Shown here: one piece after another, positions 27,032 through 34,606 of the stretch | Position numbering within the stretch: the first letter of the stretch is position 1 | Layout of the letters: every line of letters starts with the position of its first letter | NCBI GenBank assembly: GCA_036375715.1 | Contig: DASVBS010000022.1 | Coordinates: 62,001-126,000 of the forward strand | Reading direction: 5' to 3' | Origin: Longimicrobiaceae bacterium | Lineage (GTDB): Bacteria > Gemmatimonadota > Gemmatimonadetes > Longimicrobiales > Longimicrobiaceae | Length of the DNA stretch: 64,000 nucleotides | Translations under genes and position numbers: made by a program | Notes under the pieces: generated by a model | Told to the model about the DNA's origin: nothing | Database searches by the model: none | What the model saw: the letters and a program-made list of their open reading frames with translations, nothing else

Positions 27032-28711
27032 ATGCTATCCGAGCTCCGCATCCGCAACTTCGCCCTCATCGACGAGCTGTCGGTGCGTTTGGGGCCGGGG
27101 CTGAACGTGCTCACCGGCGAGACCGGGGCCGGGAAGTCGATCATCGTGGGAGCGTTGTCGCTGCTGCTCGGAGAGCGGGCGACGGCGGACATGGTGCGTG
27201 CCGGGGCCGAGCGCGCCAGCGTGGAGGGGCTTTTCGACATCGGAGATTCGCCCGACCTCGTTCACATGCTGGATGAGATGGGGATCGAAGTGGAGGACGG
27301 TCTTCTCGTGCTCAAGCGCGAGGTGGCGATCGAGGGGCGGAACCGCGCCTGGATCAACGGCTCGCCGACCACGGCAGGCACTCTGGGCCAGGTGGGGGCG
27401 GCGCTGGTCAGCCTGCACGGGCAACACGAGCACCAATCGCTCCTGCGCCGCGATGAACAGCGTGCGATCCTGGACGTCTACGGAGGCCACGAGGAGGCGC
27501 AGGCCCGGGTGAGTGACGCGCATCGCCGCTTGCGGGAGCTGACCAACCGTATCGAGGAGCTGGAGCGCCTTCGCGCGGAGTCGATCCAACGTGGCGACTA
27601 CCTGCGCTTCCAGCTCAACGAGATCGAGGCGGCCAACCTGCGCGTCGGGGAGGAGGAGGAGCTCGCCGAGGAGGAGCAGCGGCTCTCCCACTCCCAGGAG
27701 CTCATGGAGCTCTCCTCCTCGCTCGCCAATGCCCTGGTCGGGGAAGACGAATCGTTGCTCGGTCGGCTCGGTTCCCTGCGCCGGTCCGTCGATCAACTGG
27801 TGCGCATCGACCGCGGACAGGAAGAGCTGACCGAGCTCTTCGACACCGCCTACTACGCCCTGGAAGAGCTCGGCAATCGCCTGGCGGACTATGCCACCCG
27901 GGTCGAGCACGATCCCGCCCGCCTCGAGGAGATCCGCCAGCGGCGCGACCTGCTCTTCCGGCTCGGATCCAAGTACGGGGGCTCGGTTGAGGCGATCCTG
28001 GAGGTAGCGCAGCGCGCCCGCGCCGAGCTGGAGCGAATCGACAACGCCGAGTGGGAGCTCTCCGGCTTGCAGAAGGAGGTTGCGGCGGCGAGGGAAGAGC
28101 TGGAGACGGCAGCGGCGGAGCTGACGCGGCTGCGAACGGCGGCGGCGGAGAAGCTGGCAGGGGAGGTGGGTGCGATCCTCCCGCAGCTCGGCATGGAGGG
28201 CGGAACCTTCCAGGCGACGATTCTCCCGCTACGGGAGCCGGGTTCGAACGGGTCCGAAGAGGTGGAGTTCCGGGTGGCGTTGAATCGGGGTTTCGAGCCT
28301 CGCCCACTGGCGCAGGTCGCATCGGGAGGCGAGCTGTCGCGCGTGATGCTGGCGCTGAAAACGGTGCTTGCCCGTCAGGATGCCGTGCCGACGCTGGTCT
28401 TCGACGAGGTGGACGCCGGCGTGGGAGGCGTGGTCGCCCTCCAGGTGGGCGACAAGATGCGCGAGGTCGCGCGCAGCCATCAGGTTTTCGCCATCACCCA
28501 TCTGCCGCAGATCGCGTCTCGCGCGCAGACCCACCTGCTGGTGCGCAAGGGGGAGCGGGACGGCTTGACCACCACCGAGGTCCAGGAGCTCGACGCCGAG
28601 GCGAGGGTGAGGGAGCTGGCGCGTATGCTGGGAGGAGACCCCGAGAGCGAGGTCTCGCGTCGTCATGCCGGCGAGCTGATCGAGCGGGCCGGGGCCGCGG
28701 TGCGTGCTTGA
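27032..28711 (+). CDS. recN: DNA repair protein RecN
   Basis: SMC-like ATPase acting in double-strand-break repair. It has 559 residues, with Walker A GETGAGKS (29-36), two coiled-coil arms flanking the middle and the C-terminal ABC signature ASGGELSRVMLALK followed by TLVFDEVDAGVGG. ATG 27032 is the start. RecN is often SOS-controlled, but the upstream region is occupied by repeat locus A and I saw no TTCGG-N6-TTCGG element there. Confidence 0.96.
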   Translation: MLSELRIRNFALIDELSVRLGPGLNVLTGETGAGKSIIVGALSLLLGERATADMVRAGAERASVEGLFDIGDSPDLVHMLDEMGIEVEDGLLVLKREVAIEGRNRAWINGSPTTAGTLGQVGAALVSLHGQHEHQSLLRRDEQRAILDVYGGHEEAQARVSDAHRRLRELTNRIEELERLRAESIQRGDYLRFQLNEIEAANLRVGEEEELAEEEQRLSHSQELMELSSSLANALVGEDESLLGRLGSLRRSVDQLVRIDRGQEELTELFDTAYYALEELGNRLADYATRVEHDPARLEEIRQRRDLLFRLGSKYGGSVEAILEVAQRARAELERIDNAEWELSGLQKEVAAAREELETAAAELTRLRTAAAEKLAGEVGAILPQLGMEGGTFQATILPLREPGSNGSEEVEFRVALNRGFEPRPLAQVASGGELSRVMLALKTVLARQDAVPTLVFDEVDAGVGGVVALQVGDKMREVARSHQVFAITHLPQIASRAQTHLLVRKGERDGLTTTEVQELDAEARVRELARMLGGDPESEVSRRHAGELIERAGAAVRA

Positions 28712-28886
28712 CTGTACAGGGGGGGATGGGCGGCTGTGCCGGTGCGTGGCTGGCGCGGACGGCTGTGTGCTGGTCGGGGTTGGCGCGGCCTGGAGTGCTA
28801 TGCGGGCTGTCCGGAGCTCGCGTGGGCTGGCGGTCAGGTGAGGGCGCGGGCGTGCTCGGCGGATGTACTTGGCGGATGGCCTCGCG

Positions 28887-30293
28887 TCACCAGAGCCGTG
28901 GCAGCAGGCTGGCGGTGACCGTCAGCCTTCCTCCACCGGGCGTCCCTTCCGGCCCCCCGAGGGTACGCTGATAGGCGAGGGTGACTTCGGCGGGCAGGAT
29001 CGCTTCGCGCACCCAGTAGGCGGGAAGGCTGGAATAGCGGATCTCCAGGCCGAAGCGTTGCAGCCGCCCCCCTGCCAGGTTCAGCACATCGGCCGGGCGC
29101 TCCTCCGTTCCACCCGTGTAGCGGGTGTCCCCCACCTCGTACAACGCGTACTCAGCCCCCACGGAGATCGCCCGGTCGAGGCGATAGCGGGGCGCCACAC
29201 GCAGCTCGGTGATGTCGCCGGGCTTGATGGAAACAGCGGTCGGCTCCTGCGGGGGATCGAGCGGGTTCTCGCCGGGGATGCGGCGGACGATCTCGCTCTC
29301 GCGCCCGCGGGTGAAGCGCAGGCTACCGCTCACCCAGATGTGCGAACCGAGGAAGAGGTCCACGGCCGCTCCGCCCGACCAGGAGGAGAGCCCCTCCGAG
29401 GGTTCGGGCGTGAGGAGATCCATCGTGTCGGGTTGTTCCCCGGTGGCGAAGCGTGCACCACCCAGCAGGGCGATGCGTAGGTCGAAGCCGGGGTCCGCGG
29501 GGACGGGAGCTCCGCCGAAGGTGCTGAGCAGGAGCGCCTTGGCGTCCATTTCCAGGTCGCCGGCGCGCCAGCGCTCGATGCGGGACGCAAGGGGGTCGAA
29601 CCCGAACTGCTCGCTCAGCAGCGCGGCAAGAACCTCCGTGTTGGCGGTGTCCTCCGGCAGCGCCATCGGCTCGCCAGCCAGCTCGGTGACGCGGTTCTGC
29701 AGCTCCATTCCCAGCGGCGACTCCGAGGTGGGGAGGAGAGGGAGCGCGCCAAGCTCCTCCCACCCGATCGCCGCCAGCAGCGCGGCGTTGCCCTCGGCGT
29801 CCGGGTTCAGTCCCAGATTGCCTCCCTGCAGCTCGAAGCGATGGACGAGCCGGTCTCCGCGACCGATCGACATGGAGGCGCCCAACTCCAGGCGCGGAAG
29901 GATCCCCACGGCGAGCCGTCCCCGCGCCGCCGTGTGGCTGGCCGAGGCCGCCACGTCGAGCAGGCCGAGGGTGATGCTACTCGGCGATGGGGGTTCCGGC
30001 GAGGCCCCGGAAGAGCCCTGTGTGGCGTCCAGGAAGGCGGTGAGCTGAGCTTGGAGAGGGGCGAGGGCGGTGAAGCGATCGGGGGTGAGGTCGCCGCCCA
30101 GGTCCGAGCCGAGGTCGACCCGGTTGCCGTCGGCGTCGAAGCGGCTGCTCCAGCTCGCGTGGACCCCTTCCACCCCCAGGCGGAACATGCCGAAGGGAAG
30201 GACGTACGCGTCGGGGCTCTGGGCGGATGCCGCCGCCGGAAGCAGAGCGCCCAGCGCGAGGGCGGCGCAGGCGGCGCGGGCGCGAAACCTCAT
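28887..30293 (-). CDS. Outer-membrane beta-barrel protein (hypothetical)
   Basis: A 468-residue exported protein. It has a clear signal peptide (MRFRARAACAALALGALLPAAASAQ, cut after about residue 25), many alternating strands (LRVAPRYRLDRAISVGAEYAL) and a C-terminal aromatic residue (LLPRLW), as in outer-membrane barrels. No specific family recognised. It lies alone on the minus strand between recN and the tRNA genes. Confidence 0.7.
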   Translation of the reverse strand: MRFRARAACAALALGALLPAAASAQSPDAYVLPFGMFRLGVEGVHASWSSRFDADGNRVDLGSDLGGDLTPDRFTALAPLQAQLTAFLDATQGSSGASPEPPSPSSITLGLLDVAASASHTAARGRLAVGILPRLELGASMSIGRGDRLVHRFELQGGNLGLNPDAEGNAALLAAIGWEELGALPLLPTSESPLGMELQNRVTELAGEPMALPEDTANTEVLAALLSEQFGFDPLASRIERWRAGDLEMDAKALLLSTFGGAPVPADPGFDLRIALLGGARFATGEQPDTMDLLTPEPSEGLSSWSGGAAVDLFLGSHIWVSGSLRFTRGRESEIVRRIPGENPLDPPQEPTAVSIKPGDITELRVAPRYRLDRAISVGAEYALYEVGDTRYTGGTEERPADVLNLAGGRLQRFGLEIRYSSLPAYWVREAILPAEVTLAYQRTLGGPEGTPGGGRLTVTASLLPRLW

Positions 30294-30598
30294 CGACTCC
30301 AGTCGATCGATTGCCGAAAAACAAGCGGGGCTCCGAGCGCCGGAGCCGTGGGCCGCAAGAGGGTAGCGGCGCCGCGCGGGCGTGTCAACCGAGCCCCGGT
30401 GCCGGGTTGACGCATGTGCGCTGTATGGGTAAATTTTGTATTCCTGTGCCGCGCGCCGAAGGTCGCGAGAAGGGGAGGATTTCGCTCGGTTTGCCGCGAC
30501 AAGTTGCGAGCAAAGCTCAGTGACTTCGCGCGCTGCGCCTGCTCAGGGGTAGATGGCTTCGACTCGCGGAAGTGTACGTTGAGAGCGCGTCTCCAATT
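30294..30598 (+). other. Intergenic region and long tRNA leader
   Basis: About 305 nt without a credible gene. It holds the promoter at 30407-30435 and then a leader of about 155 nt before tRNA-Gly. The leader is locally rich in short G+C dyads (for example CGCGCGCCGAAGGTCGCG). It may be simple 5' leader or a small RNA; I see no coding signal. Confidence 0.4.
30407..30435 (+). promoter_or_regulatory. Promoter of tRNA-Gly/tRNA-Cys transcript
   Basis: TTGACG (30407-30412), 17 nt spacer, TAAATT (30430-30435), followed by a T-rich start region. Good match to a housekeeping promoter. Confidence 0.65.
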
Positions 30599-30671
30599 GC
30601 GGGCATAGCTCAGTTGGTAGAGCGCAACCTTGCCAAGGTTGAGGTCGCCGGTTCGAGCCCGGTTGCCCGCT
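30599..30671 (+). tRNA. tRNA-Gly (GCC)
   Basis: A 73-nt cloverleaf. The acceptor GCGGGCA pairs with TGCCCGC, the anticodon loop TTGCCAA gives GCC, and the T-arm contains GGTTCGAGCC. The 3' CCA is not encoded. Confidence 0.97.
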
Positions 30672-30675
30672 TTAC

Positions 30676-30746
30676 GGTGCCGTAGCCAAGCGGTAAGGCA
30701 GAGGTCTGCAAAACCTCCATCCCCGGTTCGATTCCGGGCGGCACCT
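30676..30746 (+). tRNA. tRNA-Cys (GCA)
   Basis: A 71-nt cloverleaf starting 4 nt after tRNA-Gly. The acceptor GGTGCCG pairs with CGGCACC, the anticodon loop CTGCAAA gives GCA, and the T-arm contains GGTTCGATTCC. Discriminator U73 is typical of tRNA-Cys. CCA is not encoded. Confidence 0.97.
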
Positions 30747-30770
30747 CTTTCCCGGCAAGAGCGCTCCAAG

Positions 30771-30811
30771 AAAGAGCCTGACGAGAGTCTCTCGTCAGGC
30801 TCTTTGTCTTT
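30771..30811 (+). terminator. Terminator after tRNA-Gly/Cys
   Basis: A 16-bp perfect stem (30771-30786 with 30790-30805, AAAGAGCCTGACGAGA and its complement) closed by a 3-nt loop and followed by GTCTTT. Intrinsic terminator; the A/T ends of the stem make it usable in both directions. Confidence 0.9.
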
Positions 30812-30961
30812 ATACGTTCGCGGCCGCCATCCGCGCAGAATCCGTAGTATCGGTGGAACGATGGCGCAAGCGTTTGGTCCTCCTCCACCCGCTCGTCCAG
30901 TTTCCGGTCAGGCGGAAGATTCCCGCCGAGCCGCTCGAACTCACCTGAGCTAACTCCAGCC

Positions 30962-31186
30962 ATGCCACCCCGGTCCAGGAAACCCAAGCAACCTCCGCTC
31001 ATCGTGGATCTACCGGTCGGCCCGCACTCCGATCCGCGTGAGATCCACCTCTGGCTCGACGAGCTGGACGCGCTGCGGCGCGCCTATGCGGGCGAGCCCG
31101 AAGCGGCGGCGACTATCGACGAGGCGATCGCGCGGGCCGTGGGCTGGCTGCACGGCCGGGACGAGCTCGCCGGCGCCGGCCCCTGA
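30962..31186 (+). CDS. Small hypothetical protein (74 aa)
   Basis: Reading frame of 74 codons with a basic, proline-rich start (MPPRSRKPKQPP) and an amphipathic helical C-terminal half (IHLWLDELDALRRAYAG..TIDEAIARAVGWLHG). Codon use fits the neighbours. No strong ribosome-binding site is visible and I recognise no family. It lies alone between the tRNA terminator and the next barrel gene. Confidence 0.5.
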   Translation: MPPRSRKPKQPPLIVDLPVGPHSDPREIHLWLDELDALRRAYAGEPEAAATIDEAIARAVGWLHGRDELAGAGP

Positions 31187-31493
31187 GCGGCCGATCCGGC
31201 GACGGAGGCGCCTGGCCCCCTGCTTTCCCTTCAATTCTCCACCCACCGATCCCCATTCGCGGTTGATCCGCTCCTGCGGCAACATTGCCTGCAGTAACGC
31301 CGCGATGTCTCCGGATCCCAGCCCTGGCTCCCATTGGCCTTCGCCTGGCGCAAGTCTGTCGGCGACGGAATTTATCAGGAACTCCGCTCCCCTGTGCTGG
31401 CGGTTGCGACAACGGCCGCTATCTTTGCGGCGCGGTTGTCGCATGATGACCGCAGGTTCGTGATCGGCCACTGACCTCATCAGGAGAGTCCGA
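31187..31493 (+). promoter_or_regulatory. Upstream region of barrel gene with 9-bp inverted repeat
   Basis: About 300 nt without a gene. At 31405-31413 and 31435-31443 lies a perfect 9-bp inverted repeat (TGCGACAAC/GTTGTCGCA) with a 21-nt spacer that contains TATCTT (31420-31425), a plausible -10. This has the form of an operator flanking a promoter for the downstream gene; the -35 is weak. The rest shows nothing. Confidence 0.4.
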
Positions 31494-32096
31494 ATGCAAC
31501 GTCTCGTACGTAGGGCGTATCTTCTCCTCTTTCTGCTTCTCCTCGCCGGCACCCGCGCGGAGGCGCAGGGCATCATCCCGATCGCTGTCGAAGGCCGCGG
31601 CGCCTTTGCCCTCCCGCAGGGTGAGTGGAACGACGCCGAGGCCCTGAGCAACGGGTTCGGCTACGGCTTCGACATCCGTCTCCAGGTCATGCCGCTCATC
31701 AGCATCTACGGCGGCTGGGACACCTACAGCTTCGACCTCGAGGACATCGAAGACGCGGACGCGAACGACTCCGGTGTCCACCTGGGCGGCCAGCTCTCGC
31801 TCCCGTTGTCCGGCCTGACCGGGGTCAGCCCCTTCGCGTTCGCGGGCCTCGTTTTCAACCAGACCGAGATGGCGTTCGAGAACAACGCGGTTTCGCTCGA
31901 GGTGGAATCGGATCGCGGGGTCGGCTACGAGCTGGGGGCTGGTCTCGGCTTCCCCTTCGCGCCCGCGCTCACGATCACCCCGCAGGTGCGCTACCGTTCG
32001 CACGGGGCCGATTTTCCCGGCGTCGGCGAAGAGGAGGACGAGGATGTGACGGTCTCCTACCTCTCCTTCGAGGTGGGCTTGAAGCTCGGGCTCTAG
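31494..32096 (+). CDS. Small outer-membrane beta-barrel protein
   Basis: A 200-residue exported protein with a signal peptide of about 25 residues (YLLLFLLLLAGTRAEAQG), then a run of amphipathic strands separated by acidic turns (DIEDADANDSGVHLGGQLSL, GEEEDEDVTVSYLSFEVGLKLGL). This is the pattern of OmpA/OmpW-type eight-stranded barrels. ATG 31494 is preceded by AGGAGAG. The cargo or function is unknown. A perfect inverted repeat upstream may regulate it. Confidence 0.75.
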   Translation: MQRLVRRAYLLLFLLLLAGTRAEAQGIIPIAVEGRGAFALPQGEWNDAEALSNGFGYGFDIRLQVMPLISIYGGWDTYSFDLEDIEDADANDSGVHLGGQLSLPLSGLTGVSPFAFAGLVFNQTEMAFENNAVSLEVESDRGVGYELGAGLGFPFAPALTITPQVRYRSHGADFPGVGEEEDEDVTVSYLSFEVGLKLGL

Positions 32097-32112
32097 GACG
32101 GCAACTGCGGGC

Positions 32113-32338
32113 TACGTAATTACGAATTACGAATTACGAATTACGAATTACGGCGGGCACCGAGCCGATTCGATCATCCCGACCGACAGCGAGCGATCGC
32201 CGCAGGCGCCGAACAGTCTGCAACCCTTCGCTTCGCTCAGGACCAGGGATCCAATAGAGTCATCTTGAACTATCTGGCTGTCCCTCGGGATGGCAAGACC
32301 AGCTCGATCAGTAATTCGTAATTCGTAATTCCTGATTC
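32113..32338. repeat. Heptamer inverted repeat, locus B (GAATTAC words)
   Basis: The left arm has about five tandem copies of the 7-nt word GAATTAC (32113-32152); the right arm has two and a half copies of the complementary word GTAATTC (32311-32338). About 158 nt separate them. The left arm starts 17 nt after the barrel-gene stop. It is far more AT-rich than its surroundings. Confidence 0.85.
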
Positions 32339-32467
32339 CAGGCCACGCGCGCGACGCAGAACTTTCTTCCCACCCCGGGGTATCAGGCGCCGAAATCGTT
32401 GCGCGCCAGGGGGTTTGCGCGGACTTCGGAGGGCTCCCGGCGGGCGGCGAAGGGCGGCGCCGAGGGG

Positions 32468-32496
32468 TTGACGGCCCTGGAGGACTCTGATACATT
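32468..32496 (+). promoter_or_regulatory. Promoter of tRNA-Glu
   Basis: TTGACG (32468-32473), 17 nt spacer, TACATT (32491-32496), ending 13 nt before the mature tRNA. Confidence 0.7.
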
Positions 32497-32509
32497 CAGG
32501 GCTCTTGTC

Positions 32510-32582
32510 GCCCCGTTCGTCTAGTGGCCTAGGACATCGCCCTCTCACGGCGAAAACAGGGGTTCGATTCCCCTACGGGGTA
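32510..32582 (+). tRNA. tRNA-Glu (CTC)
   Basis: A 73-nt cloverleaf. The acceptor GCCCCGT pairs with ACGGGGT (one G-U pair), the anticodon loop CTCTCAC gives CTC, and the T-arm contains GGTTCGATTCC. CCA is not encoded. Confidence 0.96.
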
Positions 32583-32664
32583 CTCCGGGAGGCAAAGGGT
32601 CAGGGCCCCGCAGGCAGCAGCCCACCTCCTGGCGCGGGTGCGGATACCCTCCGGCCCGCGTTAT

Positions 32665-32738
32665 GGTCGATTAGCTCAGCTGGTTAGAGCGCTCGCCTCA
32701 CATGCGAGAGGTCCGGGGTTCGAGTCCCTGATCGACCA
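32665..32738 (+). tRNA. tRNA-Val (CAC)
   Basis: A 74-nt cloverleaf. The acceptor GGTCGAT pairs with ATCGACC, the anticodon loop CTCACAT gives CAC, and the T-arm contains GGTTCGAGTCC. CCA is not encoded. Confidence 0.96.
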
Positions 32739-32740
32739 CT

Positions 32741-32779
32741 GACGGCGCCAGCCCCGGTCGGGTCTGGCGCCGTCTTTCT
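32741..32779 (+). terminator. Terminator after tRNA-Val
   Basis: An 11-bp perfect stem, GACGGCGCCAG (32741-32751) with CTGGCGCCGTC (32764-32774), a 12-nt loop and a TTTCTGT tail. Confidence 0.85.
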
Positions 32780-32844
32780 GTCCGCCCGGAGGCATCGGGC
32801 CGACACTCACGGCAGTGGGACGCCCTTTGCAGTGCGAGAGCACC

Positions 32845-33642
32845 ATGCGCTTGCCGACTCTTCTTCTCGCCCTTTCGGTCCTCTTCGGCGCATCCTCCGC
32901 GGGCGCACAGGAGAAGCCGCTCCGGATCGACCTCAACATCCCGGCGCTTCGCCTCACCGTCTACGAGGGGGACGAGATCATCCGCTCCTACCCGGTCGCG
33001 GTGGGGATGAAGGGGCACGACACCCCCACCGGAAAGTTTGCCATCACCCACGCCGAGTGGAACCCGTGGTGGCGTCCACCGGCCCGCGAATGGGCGAAGG
33101 ACGAGAAGGTCACCCCGCCCGGGCCCAACAACCCGATGGGCAGGGTGAAGCTCTTCTTCCTCCAGTACTACTTCTTCCACGGCACGCCGGAGAGCGGCAG
33201 CATCGGCACACCCGCGTCGCACGGGTGCGTGCGCCTGCTCAACAAGGACGTGATCGCGCTGGCGCGCCTGCTCCACGAACGGGCCGCCCCCCAGGTCAGC
33301 TCCAAGGATATCGACCGCATCCTGGCGAACTCCAGCCAGACGCGCCGGGTGAACTTCCGCGAACCGATCCCGGTCACGATCCGCTACGACCTGGTGACCG
33401 TGCAGGACGGGGATATCAACATCTATCCGGACATCTACGACTACGGCACCCTGCACTCGGAGGCGGTCTACCAGGCGCTGATGGCGGCCGGGTACGACGT
33501 GAGCCTGGTCTCCCACAAGGACGTCGCGCGGTTGATCGAGCAGGGCCGGGGGGCGCGCGAGACGCTGAACCTGAAGGTGGAGGACGTCTTCGGGACCGAG
33601 GTCGCCGCGAGCCGCAAGAGCGTGACCACCGCGGTTCGATAG
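32845..33642 (+). CDS. L,D-transpeptidase (YkuD family)
   Basis: Exported enzyme that cross-links peptidoglycan or attaches proteins to it. The mature protein follows a signal peptide of about 22 residues (LLLALSVLFGASSAGAQ). The YkuD domain has HGTPESGSIGTPASHGCVRL, with His112 and catalytic Cys128 in SHGCVR. ATG 32845 is chosen because it starts the signal peptide. The C-terminal part (about 150-265) is extra and not recognised. It begins about 70 nt after the tRNA-Val terminator. Confidence 0.92.
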   Translation: MRLPTLLLALSVLFGASSAGAQEKPLRIDLNIPALRLTVYEGDEIIRSYPVAVGMKGHDTPTGKFAITHAEWNPWWRPPAREWAKDEKVTPPGPNNPMGRVKLFFLQYYFFHGTPESGSIGTPASHGCVRLLNKDVIALARLLHERAAPQVSSKDIDRILANSSQTRRVNFREPIPVTIRYDLVTVQDGDINIYPDIYDYGTLHSEAVYQALMAAGYDVSLVSHKDVARLIEQGRGARETLNLKVEDVFGTEVAASRKSVTTAVR

Positions 33643-33702
33643 CCGGAAGCTTCGCCCGACGCGAGCGCGCCTGCGCCGCGTCGAAACAGGGAAGAGGAGG
33701 GG

Positions 33703-34509
33703 ATGATCGAGAGCTCCAGCCGGGCCAGGCTCGCAGAGGCTCTCTCCCCGCTTCAACTCCACGCGGCCCGATGCGTGGTCGCCCGGGTGCGAGTGGAGAT
33801 TGCCCCCGAGCTGGTGCAGGCCTCGCTCTTCGGCTCGCGAGCTCGGGGGGACGCTCGCCCCGACTCCGACGTCGATCTGCTGCTCGTCTTCCGCTCGCTG
33901 CCACCCGACCGCGAGCCCTACGCTTCTGAAGCGGAATCCATTGCCGAGCAGGAGGCTCGTCGCCTGCACGTGCCGGTCACGGTCTGGTCCGTCTCCCTCG
34001 AGGACCTGGCCGTCGGTCAGCGCACCCCCATGCTGGTCGACGCCCTGGCCGACTCGATCCCTCTCTGGTGCCGCGAGGCCCCGCTCCCTGCGGTCCCCTT
34101 CACCCCCGTTGACGCGATTCATTGCGTCGAGACGCTGCTCCGCCGTATCGACGAGGGTTCCCAACTCGTCCGGATCGCGCTCCGGCAAGGCCGCTCGAAG
34201 GCGGCGGCGCGCCGGGTCCGCGACGACCTCGTCCGCGCCTGTACGGCGCACCTCCTTCTGAGCGGGATCACGCGGCCGCGCCGGGCCGAAGCCGTCCGCC
34301 AGGTGCTGCTGCCCAGCGGAGGCGAGTGCCTTACCGGCTCAGTCGCCGAATGGGTGGAACGCTCCTTTGGCTTCAACGGTACGGATGAGCACGTCTTCGT
34401 CCCGCCCCCGCCGGGGGGCTTTGCGGCGGCCGCGGAGTTGGTCGAGGAGTTGCGAAGGGCGGCGCTGCAGCGCCTCGACGAGCTGCGAGCGCGCCTCGGG
34501 AGGTGGTGA
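33703..34509 (+). CDS. MNT nucleotidyltransferase with possible HEPN-like C-terminus
   Basis: A 268-residue protein. The N-terminal domain is a minimal nucleotidyltransferase with GSRARGDARPDSDVDLLLV (GSRxRG...DxD, about residues 44-62). The C-terminal half is helical and holds RACTAH, an RX4H pattern of the kind that marks HEPN RNases, after a basic helix. MNT-HEPN pairs are often toxin-antitoxin systems; a single-chain fusion would be atypical, and the HEPN call is weak. ATG 33703 follows AGGAGGGG. No second gene of a TA pair adjoins it. Confidence 0.65.
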   Translation: MIESSSRARLAEALSPLQLHAARCVVARVRVEIAPELVQASLFGSRARGDARPDSDVDLLLVFRSLPPDREPYASEAESIAEQEARRLHVPVTVWSVSLEDLAVGQRTPMLVDALADSIPLWCREAPLPAVPFTPVDAIHCVETLLRRIDEGSQLVRIALRQGRSKAAARRVRDDLVRACTAHLLLSGITRPRRAEAVRQVLLPSGGECLTGSVAEWVERSFGFNGTDEHVFVPPPPGGFAAAAELVEELRRAALQRLDELRARLGRW

Positions 34510-34606
34510 ACGTGAAGAGGAGGGTTGCCGTCAGCCGGAATATTCCTTGCTCGGCGTCTCCACCTGACAGGGCGCACCGGTTCAGCCCGTTCAGCAGCAT
34601 CCATCC

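Larger units (their letters stand above)
32097..32509. other. Intergenic region between barrel gene and tRNA-Glu
   Basis: Contains the ACGAATT repeat pair (32113-32152, 32311-32338), a word CCTTCGCTTCGCTCAGGACC (32224-32243) inside its loop that looks like a dispersed intergenic repeat, and the tRNA-Glu promoter. I see no coding sequence. Confidence 0.5.

Noticed and set aside
28712-28886. G-rich stretch after recN considered as a gene or regulatory RNA
   Set aside because: No stable terminator-like stem, no start site and only simple GGCTG/GCGCGG repetition.
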